DNA of 64,000 nt from Bradyrhizobium sp. sGM-13 (GCF_018398875.1 NZ_JAGWDK010000001.1:310001-374000); one strand, 5' to 3'. Numbered from the stretch's first letter, positions 44,627 to 53,806 are shown. Made by a program: numbers and translations. Notes: a model not told the origin generated them from the letters alone.

Positions 44627-46573
44627 TCAGCTTACTGCCGTCCGTTTCGGTTCGACGATCTCGAACATCCGCGGGAATTCGTCCATCAGCATCATCAACT
44701 CGCCGAGGCGCACCGGATTGCCGCTGACCTTGATCTTGCCGGAGCCGACTGCTTCCGGGAATGTCGTCAGTTTGGCGATCACTTCGTCGAGAACGCTGCG
44801 CGGCAGCGTGAAGCTGGCGTCGGCATCGGGGGCTTGCGCGCTCGCGACATAGGTCAACGCGCAGTTTTCCAGATTGAGGATAAAGGTCTCGCCGGTATCG
44901 GTGAAATTCCAGTTCAGGACGATGCGCTTGCCTTCGGCCTTGGGACCGTTGAGGCGCACGCCGAGTACGTCCCAGAGCTGTTCGGTGCGGAGCGCGGCCA
45001 GCGTTTCGCGCGGCATCGCGGCGCGTGGCGGCGTCTTGGGCATGCCCTGCCGCAGTTCCTGCGCGCCGAACAGATAGGCATTGCGCCACGTCGAACTTTC
45101 GGAGGCATAGCCGAGCTGCTCGAACGTATCGGCGAGCAACGCGCGCGCCGCCTGGTTGTCAGGATTGGCGAACACCAGATGGCTCACGGCTTGCGCGACG
45201 AAGCGGAATTCGCCCTTGGCAAAATCCTCGCGCGCGCGCGTCAGGACGGCGTCCGCGCCGCCCATATACTCGACATATTTCTTGCCCGATTCGACCGGCG
45301 GCAGCGGATCGAGGTTAACGGGATTGGCGTCGTACCAGCCAAGATACTTTTGGTAGATCGCTTTCACGTTATGCCTGATGTGACCGTAATAGCCGCGGCC
45401 ATGCCAGGCGCCCTCAAGGCTGGCCGGCAGGCGGATGGTTTCGGCGATTTCGGCGGCGGTTAGCCCATGGTTCATCAGGCGGATGGTCTGGTCGTGCGCG
45501 AACTTATAGAGATCGCGCTGTTGGCGGATCATGGCGTCGATCCGCTCTTGACCCCAGACCGGCCAATGGTGCTGGCCACACATCGCATCCGCCTTGCCGC
45601 CCCACATCTGTAGGGCCTCACCGAGATATTTCGACCAGGCCAGCGCGTCGCGTACGTCGGCGCCGCGGAACGGCAGCAGGTTATGAAAATTATGCGTGCA
45701 GTTTTCCGCAAGGTTGAGAAGCTTGTAACGCGGTATGAAGAAATGCATCTCCGCCGGCGCTTCGCTGTTCGGCGCCATCTGGAATTCGAATTCCACCCCA
45801 TCGATGGTGCGGCGGTCGCCGGTCGCCATGATCAGATCGGTCGGACGGACGAGTGCGACCGCCCCGGCCGCCATGGTCTTGCCTAGCCCGCAATCGACCT
45901 GCCCGCGCACGCCTTTCGCAAGAAACGGCCCGAACTGATATTGCGCGCGCCTCAGCATGGCGGGGCCAGCAACGATGTTTTCCGAAACCGCATGCTCCAT
46001 GAACAGATTGGGCGCGATGATAGGCACGCTGCCGCCGGTAGGTGTTGCATCGCCGAGTACGCCGCGCGCGCCGCCCCAATGGTCGGTGTGGGTATGGGTG
46101 AAGATCACGGCCGCAACGGGTCGCTTGCCCCGGTGCTGGAAGTAGAGCTCCACCGCCGCCCGCGCGCCTTCGATCGAGGTCAGTGTATCCACCACGATCA
46201 CGCCGCTATCGCCCTCGATCAGCGTCATGTTGGCGATGTCGAGCCCGCGCACCTGGTAGACGCCGGGCACGACCTCGAACAGGCCGTGATGCATGTTGAG
46301 GCGCGACTGCCGCCACAGGCTGGGATCGACCGTCGGCGGCGCTTCTTCCGCGGACAGGAAACCGTAAGGCTCCAGGCTCCAGACCACCCGGCCCTGAGGC
46401 GACGTAATCCTCGCATTCTCAGTCGTGCCGAGGAAGCCGCGCGCAGCGTCGTCGAAATCACGCCTGTCGGAGAACGGCAGCGCCTTCAGCGTCGCCGCAT
46501 GCTGCGCGATGACGGAGGCGGACGCTTCCTTTGGAGACTCCTTGCACGCTTCGATCGTGGCTGGTTGGCTCAT
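44627..46573 (-). CDS. Linear alkylsulfatase (SdsA1/BDS1 type, metallo-beta-lactamase fold)
   Basis: This 648-residue enzyme hydrolyses primary alkyl sulfates such as dodecyl sulfate to alcohol and sulfate. The zinc motif THTHTDHWGG (H160, H162, D164, H165) is intact, with ENCTHNFHNLLPFRG and MCGQHHWPVWG providing further ligands. A helical dimerisation domain and an SCP2-like C-terminal domain (about 525-648) complete the family layout. The length is normal for SdsA1, but it has no signal peptide. A decayed transporter receptor lies just upstream, and no sulfatase regulator is adjacent. Confidence 0.93.
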   Translation of the reverse strand: MSQPATIEACKESPKEASASVIAQHAATLKALPFSDRRDFDDAARGFLGTTENARITSPQGRVVWSLEPYGFLSAEEAPPTVDPSLWRQSRLNMHHGLFEVVPGVYQVRGLDIANMTLIEGDSGVIVVDTLTSIEGARAAVELYFQHRGKRPVAAVIFTHTHTDHWGGARGVLGDATPTGGSVPIIAPNLFMEHAVSENIVAGPAMLRRAQYQFGPFLAKGVRGQVDCGLGKTMAAGAVALVRPTDLIMATGDRRTIDGVEFEFQMAPNSEAPAEMHFFIPRYKLLNLAENCTHNFHNLLPFRGADVRDALAWSKYLGEALQMWGGKADAMCGQHHWPVWGQERIDAMIRQQRDLYKFAHDQTIRLMNHGLTAAEIAETIRLPASLEGAWHGRGYYGHIRHNVKAIYQKYLGWYDANPVNLDPLPPVESGKKYVEYMGGADAVLTRAREDFAKGEFRFVAQAVSHLVFANPDNQAARALLADTFEQLGYASESSTWRNAYLFGAQELRQGMPKTPPRAAMPRETLAALRTEQLWDVLGVRLNGPKAEGKRIVLNWNFTDTGETFILNLENCALTYVASAQAPDADASFTLPRSVLDEVIAKLTTFPEAVGSGKIKVSGNPVRLGELMMLMDEFPRMFEIVEPKRTAVS

Positions 46574-46674
46574 TGTTGTGTGCTCCCTTGCGCGGAAGAA
46601 ACAGAAGGTCGAAATTCGAACGGTATCAGCGCGAGACCCTCGAACCGGCCGCCGTTACGTATATTGCTGCCGCT

Positions 46675-47304
46675 CAAATGCGTCGGTCTTGCGGTCTGGA
46701 ATCAGAGCGTGACACTGGTCCATCCGTCGATGCCGGCCAGAACCATCAAGGAATTCGTTGAGATCGCGCGCAAGAAGCCGGGCGAACTCAATTTCGGCAA
46801 TCCCGGCACCGGCTCCTCCATCGATCTGAGCGCGCAAAAGCTGTTTCAGGCCGCTGATATCAAGCTGACCAATGTCGGCTACAAAGGCCAGCCGCAGGCG
46901 GCGCTGATAGAGCTGATGACCAATCTGATGCATTTCGAGATCGTCTCGCTCGAGCTGGCACTGCCGCACATCAGGGCCGGCAGCGTGAAACCGCTTGCTG
47001 TCATGACCGACAAACGTGTCGCCGATCTTCCCGATGTGCCGACGATTGCGGAAGCTGGATTTCCGGAATCCACTTACCTGCCCTGGTATGGCATCTACGT
47101 CCAGGCGGGAAAGCCCGATGCCATCGTCGCGAAGATTAACGAGGCCATCAACAAGGCACTGCAAACCCGGAAGTGCAGCGCCAGCTCGCGATCGCCAACA
47201 TCCCAGGCAAGCCGATGCCGCTCGCCGACCTCGCCGCGCTGATGAAGGCCGATTACGAGAAGCTGAGGAAGGTGATCGCGACCGCAGGAGTGGCGCTGCA
47301 GTGA
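46675..47304 (+). pseudogene. Decayed Bug/TctC-family substrate-binding protein
   Basis: The frame from about 46700 encodes the middle and C-terminal part of a tripartite tricarboxylate transporter receptor: VHPSMPARTIKEFVEIARKK, GELNFGNPGTGSSIDL, LPDVPTIAEAGFPEST. The N-terminal about 120 residues with the signal peptide are missing. At about 47165-47175 one base has been lost (ACCCGGAAG where ACCCCGGAAG would read LQTPEVQ). The rest continues in another frame (VQRQLAIANIPGKPMPLADL) to a stop at 47302-47304. Truncation and frameshift together mark a pseudogene. Confidence 0.85.
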
Positions 47305-47357
47305 GAGACAACGCCTGAACGGCTCCACCGTCATTGCGACGGGGCGAGGTTGAAGCC

Positions 47358-48362
47358 CTACTTCTTCACCTTGCTGGCATCCATCTTGATGCTTGTATCC
47401 AGCATCTTGGTCGAGAACGCAGTATTCACGTCGAACGGCTTTTCCATGCCGAGATAGGTCTGCACCAACTCGTAGTCCTTCTTCATCCGCTCGGGATCGA
47501 TCCAGCCGAGCGCCTTGGTCGTCGTGAATTCGTCTGTCATCAGGAACTTGATGCGCTCCCACTGCCGCTGCTGGTTTTCCTTGTCGAGACCTGAGGCCTG
47601 GTCGAGCAGCGCCTTGAGGCAGGGCGCGACGTCGGCGACGCAGGCGGCGTAGGCCTTCTGGCTGATCTTGACGAATTCCTCGACCAGCTTTGGATTCTTT
47701 TGCAGATAGGCGCCGTTGACGATCAGCGAATTGCCGTAAGGGTTCAGCCCGATATCCTTCCAGTTGACGTAACCGAGATCGGCGCCGAACTCGATCACCT
47801 TCAGATCGTGTTCATTGTAGAAATCGCTGATGATATCGACGGTATGGCTCTTCAGCGCCGCGATCTTCGCGGTCGGACCGACATTGACGAAGCTCACCGC
47901 ATCAGGCGCGATGCCGGCGGCCTTGGCAAAGGCCGGCCACATCACCCGCGAGGCATCGCCTGGCGGATTGCCGATCTTGTGGTTCGGAAAGTCCTTCGGC
48001 CCGTTCACGCCATAGCTCTTCAGCCAGTAGAAGGTCTGTCCAGTGTTGGCGTAGATGCTCATCAACGCCACCACGTCGGCGCCCTTGCTCTTGGCCACCA
48101 GCGCGGTCGCGAGATCCGCGATGCCGAACGGCGAGCCGCCGGAGCCGACCTTCAGCGAGGAGACGCCGGAGCCTTTGCCGACTTCGATCGTGAGATCGAT
48201 GCCGGCCTTCTCGTACCAGCCTTGCGACTTGGCGTAATAGAACGGCGAATGATCAGCCGTCGGCGTCCAGTTCAGGATCAGGTTAACGGACTCGGCGGCC
48301 ACACAGGGCGCAGCCGGCACGGCAAGCGCAAGCGCCAATCCTGCAATTCGCAAAGCCTTCAT
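47358..48362 (-). CDS. ABC transporter substrate-binding protein (NMT1/THI5-like)
   Basis: This 334-residue periplasmic receptor has a signal peptide ending near CVAAES and an NMT1/THI5-type mature part (LILNWTPTADHSPFYYAKSQ, then GWYEKAGIDLTIE). Such receptors bind pyrimidine precursors, riboflavin, taurine, nitrate or other small compounds. ATG 48362 has GAGGAGG upstream. It is divergent from a TetR gene and probably serves the permease and ATPase encoded in that direction, which have no other receptor nearby. Its start lies about 80 bases from a proposed TetR operator. Confidence 0.88.
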   Translation of the reverse strand: MKALRIAGLALALAVPAAPCVAAESVNLILNWTPTADHSPFYYAKSQGWYEKAGIDLTIEVGKGSGVSSLKVGSGGSPFGIADLATALVAKSKGADVVALMSIYANTGQTFYWLKSYGVNGPKDFPNHKIGNPPGDASRVMWPAFAKAAGIAPDAVSFVNVGPTAKIAALKSHTVDIISDFYNEHDLKVIEFGADLGYVNWKDIGLNPYGNSLIVNGAYLQKNPKLVEEFVKISQKAYAACVADVAPCLKALLDQASGLDKENQQRQWERIKFLMTDEFTTTKALGWIDPERMKKDYELVQTYLGMEKPFDVNTAFSTKMLDTSIKMDASKVKK

Positions 48363-48443
48363 TGCACCCTCCTCGTTCTGCAACCCGATCTTGTCGCCGC
48401 GCATCCGTGACGCTACCAATGCAACAAGGGACCAGACGACTTG

Positions 48444-48459
48444 TCAACTATTTGGTTGA
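48444..48459. promoter_or_regulatory. Proposed TetR operator 1 (TCAACTATTTGGTTGA)
   Basis: This near-palindrome lies three bases before the tetR start codon at 48462, in the 99-base divergent region. It matches 14 of 16 bases of the perfect palindrome TCAACCATATGGTTGA found right after tetR. Bound here, the regulator would block its own gene and perhaps the divergent receptor gene. Confidence 0.75.
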
Positions 48460-48461
48460 AA

Positions 48462-49109
48462 ATGCCGAAAAAACGTTCTGACGATACCAGGCCGCAGCGC
48501 CGCGATCCGGCCGCGACCCGCAAAAAACTGCTGACGGCGGCGCGACGCGAATTCGCCAGCAGTGGCCTCGCCGGCGCCCGGGTCGACGACATCGCCGCGC
48601 GGGCGGGCGTCAACAAGCAGCTTGTCTATCACTATTTCGGCGACAAGGACGCGCTGTATCTGGCGGTACTGGAATGGGTCTATGAGGAAATCCGCGCCCA
48701 GGAGCGCAAGCTCAATCTTGAGGGACTGCCGCCTGAACAAGCGATCAAGAAGCTGATCGAAAGTTCCTTCGACCACCTTGCCGCGCATCCGGACTTCATC
48801 GTGCTGCTGAACGACGAAAACCGCGGCGGCGCCCGGCATGTGCGCGGATCGCGAACACTGGAAGCGGTGCATTCGCCGCTGGTCAGCCTGGTTTCGACCA
48901 TTCTCAGCGAAGGCGTGAAGGCCGGCATATTCCGTAAAGGCATCAACCCCGTGCACCTTTATATCTCGATCGCTGGGCTCAGCTATTTTTACTTCTCGAA
49001 CACGCCCACCCTGTCGGCGATCTTCGGCAAGGACCTGTCGAGCCGGGCCGCGCGGCAGGCGCGCCGCAGGCACGTGGTCGACCTGGTGATGCATTCGCTG
49101 CGCCCATAA
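48462..49109 (+). CDS. TetR-family transcriptional regulator
   Basis: This 215-residue repressor has an N-terminal helix-turn-helix (VDDIAARAGVNKQLVYHYFG, residues 41-60) and a larger ligand domain that resembles the RutR/TetR_C_6 group. I use ATG 48462, since the longer TTG version (48441) would run through operator 1. The gene lies between the divergent receptor gene and the permease operon, with one operator on each side. This suggests it senses the transported molecule or a breakdown product. The RutR operator TTGACCAnnTGGTCAA is similar in plan to the site here but not the same. Confidence 0.88.
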   Translation: MPKKRSDDTRPQRRDPAATRKKLLTAARREFASSGLAGARVDDIAARAGVNKQLVYHYFGDKDALYLAVLEWVYEEIRAQERKLNLEGLPPEQAIKKLIESSFDHLAAHPDFIVLLNDENRGGARHVRGSRTLEAVHSPLVSLVSTILSEGVKAGIFRKGINPVHLYISIAGLSYFYFSNTPTLSAIFGKDLSSRAARQARRRHVVDLVMHSLRP

Positions 49110-49127
49110 TCAACCATATGGTTGATT
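49108..49127. promoter_or_regulatory. Proposed TetR operator 2 (perfect 20-bp palindrome)
   Basis: AATCAACCATATGGTTGATT is a perfect palindrome that begins at the last two bases of the tetR stop codon. It lies 70 bases before the GTG start of the permease gene, so it fits an operator for the permease-to-ATPase operon. Its 16-base core repeats at 48444 with two changes. Confidence 0.8.
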
Positions 49128-49197
49128 AGTGGCGGAGGCCGCGGTAGATTGCCACCGCGCGGCGGGGAACCGGCCGCACATCCAAAAGGAGCGCACG

Positions 49198-49968
49198 GTG
49201 TTCAGCGGTGACGGCGGATCGGCACGGTCTTTCGCGATCATCCTGATCGTGCATCTGGCTGTGATCGTGCTCTGGCAGGTTCTGGTCGACGCCTTCCAGG
49301 TGCCGAAATTCATTCTGCCCTCGCCACTCGCGACCGTCGCAACGCTGGGCTCGCCCAGCTATGCCTGGCCCTCCAATCTGGCGGTGACGGCCATCGAAAT
49401 TCTCGGCGGGTTCTGCCTCGGCGCGCTGGTCGGCATCATGCTGGCCGTGCTGTTCACCTGGTCGCCGCTGGTCAGCCTTCTGCTGCTGCCGCTGTTCGTG
49501 ACGCTGAACATGATCCCGAAAGTGGCGCTGGGACCGCTGTTCATCGTCTGGTTTTCCTACGGCATCTTTCCGAACATCCTGATCGCGTTTTCGATTTGCT
49601 TCTTTCCGATCCTGCTCACCACTGCGCGTGGATTGAGCGAGGTGGAACCGGACCTGCTGGATCTCGTGAAGTCGCTGCGCGGTTCGCGTTGGACGCTGTT
49701 CCGAAAGATCCAGTTGCCCGGTGCGTTGCCTTACGTGTTTTCCGGAATGAAAGTCGGGGCCATCCTGGCGGTTGCCGGCGCAATCGTCGGTGAGTTCATC
49801 GCCTCCGAGCGGGGGCTCGGCTATCTCATGATCCAGGTGCAGTCTTCGCTCGATACGCCGGCGATGGTGATGGCGGTGGTGCTCCTGACATTGCTCGGTG
49901 TGGCGCTGTATGGACTCGTGCTCGGCTTAGAGCGGATGTTCGTCGTCCGTGACATCCGGCTGCAATAA
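49198..49968 (+). CDS. ABC transporter permease (TauC/SsuC/ThiX type)
   Basis: This 256-residue permease has about six hydrophobic helices and the BPD-transport loop around LDLVKSLRGSRWTLFRKIQL. It begins with GTG 49198, seven bases after AAAAGGAG; an open frame back to 49129 would place the start in the operator region. It is the first gene of the TetR-regulated operon and would pair with the ATPase at 52895 and the receptor at 47358. Confidence 0.88.
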   Translation: MFSGDGGSARSFAIILIVHLAVIVLWQVLVDAFQVPKFILPSPLATVATLGSPSYAWPSNLAVTAIEILGGFCLGALVGIMLAVLFTWSPLVSLLLLPLFVTLNMIPKVALGPLFIVWFSYGIFPNILIAFSICFFPILLTTARGLSEVEPDLLDLVKSLRGSRWTLFRKIQLPGALPYVFSGMKVGAILAVAGAIVGEFIASERGLGYLMIQVQSSLDTPAMVMAVVLLTLLGVALYGLVLGLERMFVVRDIRLQ

Positions 49969-49982
49969 GACAGGGACTGAAG

Positions 49983-51020
49983 ATGCTACTGACGCGCGAA
50001 AACCTGCCGCAGACGATCGCCGATATCACCGCACTCGACGAGCTGCTGTGTCGCCCGACCCAGGCATTGATCGACGATCTGCGCAAGGTCGACGGCGACA
50101 TCATGATCCTGGGTGTTGCCGGCAAGATGGGGCCGACGCTGGCCGGCCTTGCCAAGGCGGCCGTGCCGGAGCGCCGCGTGATCGGCGTCGCCCGGTTCAG
50201 CGATCCCGCCGTCAAGTACTGGCTGCAGGCGCGCGGCGTCGAGACCATCAATTGCGACCTGCTCGACGAAAGCGCCATCAAGTCGCTCCCGAATATTCCG
50301 AACATCGTTTTCATGGCCGGACGCAAGTTCGGCGCCGAGGGCGACCTCTCGCTGACCTGGGCGATGAATTCGCACGTCCCAGCCCTGGTCGCGCAGGCCT
50401 TTGCGACCTCACGTATCGTCGCGTTCTCGACCGGCTGCGTTTATCCGTTCGTGCCGGTCAACGGCAAGGGCTCGACCGAGGATATGGCGCCCGATCCGCC
50501 GGGCGAATATGCGCAATCCTGTGTCGGGCGCGAGCGCATGTTCGAGTATTTCTCACGCAAGCATGGAACGCCTGGACGTCTGTTCCGGCTGAACTACGCG
50601 ATCGACATGCGTTACGGCGTGCTGCACGATATCGCGAGCAAGGTGCTGCAGGGCCAGCCGATCGACGTCAGCCTCGGCCATGTCAATTTCATCTGGCAAG
50701 GCGACGCTTCCTCGCAGGCGCTGCGCTGTCTGGCGCATTGCGAGACGCCGACCTCGCCGATCAATGTCAGTGGCCACGAGATCCTGGCGGTGCGCGACCT
50801 CGCCGCAAAATTCGGCCAGCGGTTCGGCCGCGCGCCCGTGATTGTCGGCAAAGAGGAGCCGACGGCGTGGCTCACCGACACGTCGCAGGCGATGAAACTA
50901 TTCGGCTTGCCGATCGTCGATACCGAGCAGCTCATCAGTTGGACCGCCGATTGGGTGTCGCGCTCGATGCCGAGCCTCGGCAAGCCCACCAAGTACGAGG
51001 TGCGCGATGGCCGCTATTGA
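49983..51020 (+). CDS. NAD(P)-binding epimerase/dehydratase-like protein with altered catalytic motif
   Basis: This 345-residue protein is an extended SDR. It has the Rossmann motif GVAGKMG (44-50), the S149-T150 pair in FSTGCVYPF, and a C-terminal sugar-type domain. The catalytic YxxxK motif reads Y176-A-Q-S-C180, so the lysine that lowers the tyrosine pKa is replaced by cysteine. It may use another base, or act as a binding protein. It lies between permease and GNAT genes (15 bases after the permease, overlapping the GNAT start), so it probably acts on the imported molecule, perhaps a sugar acid. Confidence 0.85.
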   Translation: MLLTRENLPQTIADITALDELLCRPTQALIDDLRKVDGDIMILGVAGKMGPTLAGLAKAAVPERRVIGVARFSDPAVKYWLQARGVETINCDLLDESAIKSLPNIPNIVFMAGRKFGAEGDLSLTWAMNSHVPALVAQAFATSRIVAFSTGCVYPFVPVNGKGSTEDMAPDPPGEYAQSCVGRERMFEYFSRKHGTPGRLFRLNYAIDMRYGVLHDIASKVLQGQPIDVSLGHVNFIWQGDASSQALRCLAHCETPTSPINVSGHEILAVRDLAAKFGQRFGRAPVIVGKEEPTAWLTDTSQAMKLFGLPIVDTEQLISWTADWVSRSMPSLGKPTKYEVRDGRY

Positions 51021-51831
51021 GCCCATCGACATCGTCGAACTCGGGGTTGGCGACGCACAGGCCGGACTTGCCTTATCGACCGAAGCGGGCTGGAACCAGA
51101 ACGAAGCCGACTGGCGGTTTTTCCTGAGCCAAGGGGTCGTATTCGGCGCGCGCGACGGCAACCAGTTGGTGGCGACAGCGGCGCTGCTGCCCTACTCGGC
51201 CGGCCATGCCTGGATCAGCATGGTGCTGGTGACCGCCAACTTTCGCCGCCGCGGCCTTGCGACCAGGCTCGTCGATACCTGCCTGGAAGCGGCCGCGCGG
51301 CGCGGGCTCACAAGCTGGCTTGATGCCACGCCGGCTGGCGCGACCGTCTATGGTCCGCTCGGCTTTGCGCCGACGCTGCAATTGCGGCGGTTGCGGTTGG
51401 AAAAGCCGCAAGGCACCACAGCGACAAGGGCGCCCGCGGCCGGCAGCCTCGAAGCCCTGGCCGCGCGCGATGCCGGCGCCATGGGATTCGACCGCAGCAC
51501 ATTGCTGTCGGAATTTGCTGCGCGCCCGGGTTCTCGCATCGTGTCGGATGCTCGAGCCATGGTCCTGATCCGCGATGGACGCACCGCACGGCACATCGGT
51601 CCAGTCCTGGCCGATCACGCCGATCAGGCGTTGGCGTTGGTCGACGCCATCACTAGCTCCGAAACCGGCCCCTGGCTGATCGACGCCGTTCATTCTCAGG
51701 ATGCGTTTCTGAACGGTCTCGTTCGCTCGGGCTGGAATATCGAGCGCCCGTTTCAGCGCATGCGCTTTGGCTCAGCGACTGCCTCGCCAGCGCAACCGCC
51801 GTTCGCCGTCGCCGGCCCGGAATTCGGATAG
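51007..51831 (+). CDS. GNAT-family N-acetyltransferase
   Basis: This 274-residue protein has a GNAT fold in its first half. The acetyl-CoA loop is in TANFRRRGLATRLVDTCLEA, and the beta-bulge and pocket are at SWLDATPAGATVYGPLGFAP. The second half (from about residue 140) is a second, degenerate GNAT-like domain. It overlaps the epimerase-like gene by 14 bases, so the two are translationally coupled. It may acetylate an amine on the catabolised compound or remove a toxic intermediate; the substrate is unknown. Confidence 0.85.
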   Translation: MAAIEPIDIVELGVGDAQAGLALSTEAGWNQNEADWRFFLSQGVVFGARDGNQLVATAALLPYSAGHAWISMVLVTANFRRRGLATRLVDTCLEAAARRGLTSWLDATPAGATVYGPLGFAPTLQLRRLRLEKPQGTTATRAPAAGSLEALAARDAGAMGFDRSTLLSEFAARPGSRIVSDARAMVLIRDGRTARHIGPVLADHADQALALVDAITSSETGPWLIDAVHSQDAFLNGLVRSGWNIERPFQRMRFGSATASPAQPPFAVAGPEFG

Positions 51832-51842
51832 GAACAGCCGCC

Positions 51843-52898
51843 ATGCATCATAGCGAAATCAAGCCAGAGGTTCGAAAGCTGATCGCCGACGGCACCGTGC
51901 TTCCGGCGCATCCGCTCGCGCTCGACGCCACCCGCGCACTCGACGTACGGCATCAGCGGGCGCTGACGCGCTATTACCTCGATGCTGGCGCCGGAGGATT
52001 GGCCGTGGGCGTGCACACCACGCAATTCGCGATCCGCGACGTCGGCATGTACCGCCCGGTGCTGGACCTGGCGGCCGAGACCGCCGCGTCATGGACCAAA
52101 CGGCCGGTCGCGATGGTCGCAGGCCTGGCCGGTCCGACCCAGCAGGCTGTTGCAGAGGCGCAAACGGCACGCGGCATCGGCTACCACGCCGGCCTGCTCA
52201 GCCTGGCTGCGATGAAATCGGCATCCGAGGACGAGATCATCGCGCATTGCGAGGCAGTGGCACGCGAGATCCCCCTGGTCGGCTTCTATTTGCAGCCGGC
52301 CGTCGGCGGCGTGATCCTCAGCGCCGATTTCTGGAAGCGCTTTGCGGCCATCGATAACGTCATCGCCATCAAGGTCGCGCCATTCAACCGCTATCGGACG
52401 CTGGATGTTCTGCGCGGCGTCGCGGCAGCGGGCGCGCTCGACCGCGTCGCGCTCTATACCGGCAATGACGATCACATCCTGCTTGACCTCACTTTGCCGT
52501 TCGACCTGCGCGACAAGGGCGTCACCACGCGAGCGTACTTCAAGGGCGGTCTGCTCGGGCACTGGTCGGTGTGGACCGCGAGCGCGATCAGGCAGTTCGA
52601 GATGTGCAAGGCGGCACGCGGCAAGGACACCGTGCCGGCCGATCTCTTAGCGCTCGACGCGCGTGTCACCGATTGCAACAGCGCGTTCTTCGACGTTGCC
52701 AATAATTTTCACGGCTGCATCGCCGGTTGCCACGAAATCCTGCGGCGGCAGGGATTGATGCAAGGTCTCTGGTGTCTCGATCCCGCCGAAGGGCTGAGCC
52801 CGGGCCAGGTGCAGGAGATCGACCGCGTCTGCCGCGAGCATGCCGATCTCTCCGACGACGCCTTCGTGCAGACGAACCTGCAGAAATGGCTGGCATGA
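51843..52898 (+). CDS. Dihydrodipicolinate-synthase-family aldolase/lyase
   Basis: This 351-residue protein has the DHDPS/N-acetylneuraminate lyase TIM barrel. The Schiff-base lysine is K177 in AIKVAPFNRY and the catalytic tyrosine Y149 in GFYLQPAVGG. It is longer than DapA (about 290), with a C-terminal helical extension. It is unlikely to make lysine; its family includes lyases for sialic acid and keto-deoxy sugar acids. Here it sits between the GNAT and ATPase genes, which favours cleavage of an imported keto-acid-type compound. Confidence 0.87.
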   Translation: MHHSEIKPEVRKLIADGTVLPAHPLALDATRALDVRHQRALTRYYLDAGAGGLAVGVHTTQFAIRDVGMYRPVLDLAAETAASWTKRPVAMVAGLAGPTQQAVAEAQTARGIGYHAGLLSLAAMKSASEDEIIAHCEAVAREIPLVGFYLQPAVGGVILSADFWKRFAAIDNVIAIKVAPFNRYRTLDVLRGVAAAGALDRVALYTGNDDHILLDLTLPFDLRDKGVTTRAYFKGGLLGHWSVWTASAIRQFEMCKAARGKDTVPADLLALDARVTDCNSAFFDVANNFHGCIAGCHEILRRQGLMQGLWCLDPAEGLSPGQVQEIDRVCREHADLSDDAFVQTNLQKWLA

Positions 52899-53674
52899 CG
52901 GCGGACGAGCCCTTCATCAGCCTGCGCAATGTCCGCAAGGTCTATCGGTCCAAGGGCGCGGAATTCCTCGCCGTCTCCGACGTCACCATGGACGTGAAGG
53001 AAGGCGAACTGGTTTCGCTGGTCGGCCCGTCCGGCTGCGGCAAGACCACCGTGCTGAAGATCCTGGCCGGATTGCATGATGCCGATGGCGGCACCATCAA
53101 AATCGGCAATGCGACAACCCCGTTCGATCCTGCCCGCGACATCGGCATGGTGTTCCAGCAGGCCCTGCTGCTGAAATGGCGAACTATTTTGGACAACGTG
53201 CTGCTGCCGGCCGAAATCGTCGGCCTGCCGATGAAGGCCGCGCGAAGCCGCGCCCGCGATCTGCTCAATCTGGTGGGACTGGCTGGCTACGAGGATAAAT
53301 ACCCACAGCAATTGTCTGGCGGCATGCAGCAACGCACGGCGATCGCCCGCGCCTTCATCCACGATCCCAAACTGATCCTGATGGACGAGCCGTTCGGCGC
53401 GCTAGATGCGCTGACTCGCGAGCAGATGAACCTCGAAATGCTGCGGATCTGGCGCGAAAGCGGCAAGACCATCCTGTTCGTGACGCACTCGATTCAGGAA
53501 GCGGTATTCCTCGCCTCGCATTGCGCCGTGCTCACCGCAGGTCCGGCGCGAATGGCGGAGTATTTCCCGATCGAGCTGCCGTTTCCCCGCGCATTGCCGA
53601 TCAAGACCACGGATGAGTTCGGCGCCTATGCGCGGCGAATCTACGCGCGGCTGGGATTGAGCCCGGGGACATAG
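52895..53674 (+). CDS. ABC transporter ATP-binding protein (TauB/SsuB/NrtD type)
   Basis: This 259-residue ATPase has Walker [10 protein letters not shown], the signature [15 protein letters not shown] and Walker [16 protein letters not shown] 52895 overlaps the aldolase stop (ATGA); the longer open frame from 52727 lies inside that gene. It is the last gene of the TetR-controlled operon. Placing the aldolase gene between permease and ATPase genes ties enzyme expression tightly to import. Confidence 0.92.
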   Translation: MTADEPFISLRNVRKVYRSKGAEFLAVSDVTMDVKEGELVSLVGPSGCGKTTVLKILAGLHDADGGTIKIGNATTPFDPARDIGMVFQQALLLKWRTILDNVLLPAEIVGLPMKAARSRARDLLNLVGLAGYEDKYPQQLSGGMQQRTAIARAFIHDPKLILMDEPFGALDALTREQMNLEMLRIWRESGKTILFVTHSIQEAVFLASHCAVLTAGPARMAEYFPIELPFPRALPIKTTDEFGAYARRIYARLGLSPGT

Positions 53675-53806
53675 CCTGTAGGCGCCAGGACTTCGCCGGC
53701 CCGCCTCGCATACGCATCATGCAAACTGAGAGCCTGTGGCCAGCGCAGCGTCCGTAGTACACGCCACGCTAGGGCGCGTCCGCGCCGGCGTGGAGAACCC
53801 GACAGA

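Noticed and set aside
45941..47242. 433-codon plus-strand frame running from inside the alkylsulfatase into the TctC remnant
   Set aside because: Its first half is antisense to the sulfatase gene; only the part after about 46675 is real homology, so the frame is a chance fusion and I list only the remnant.
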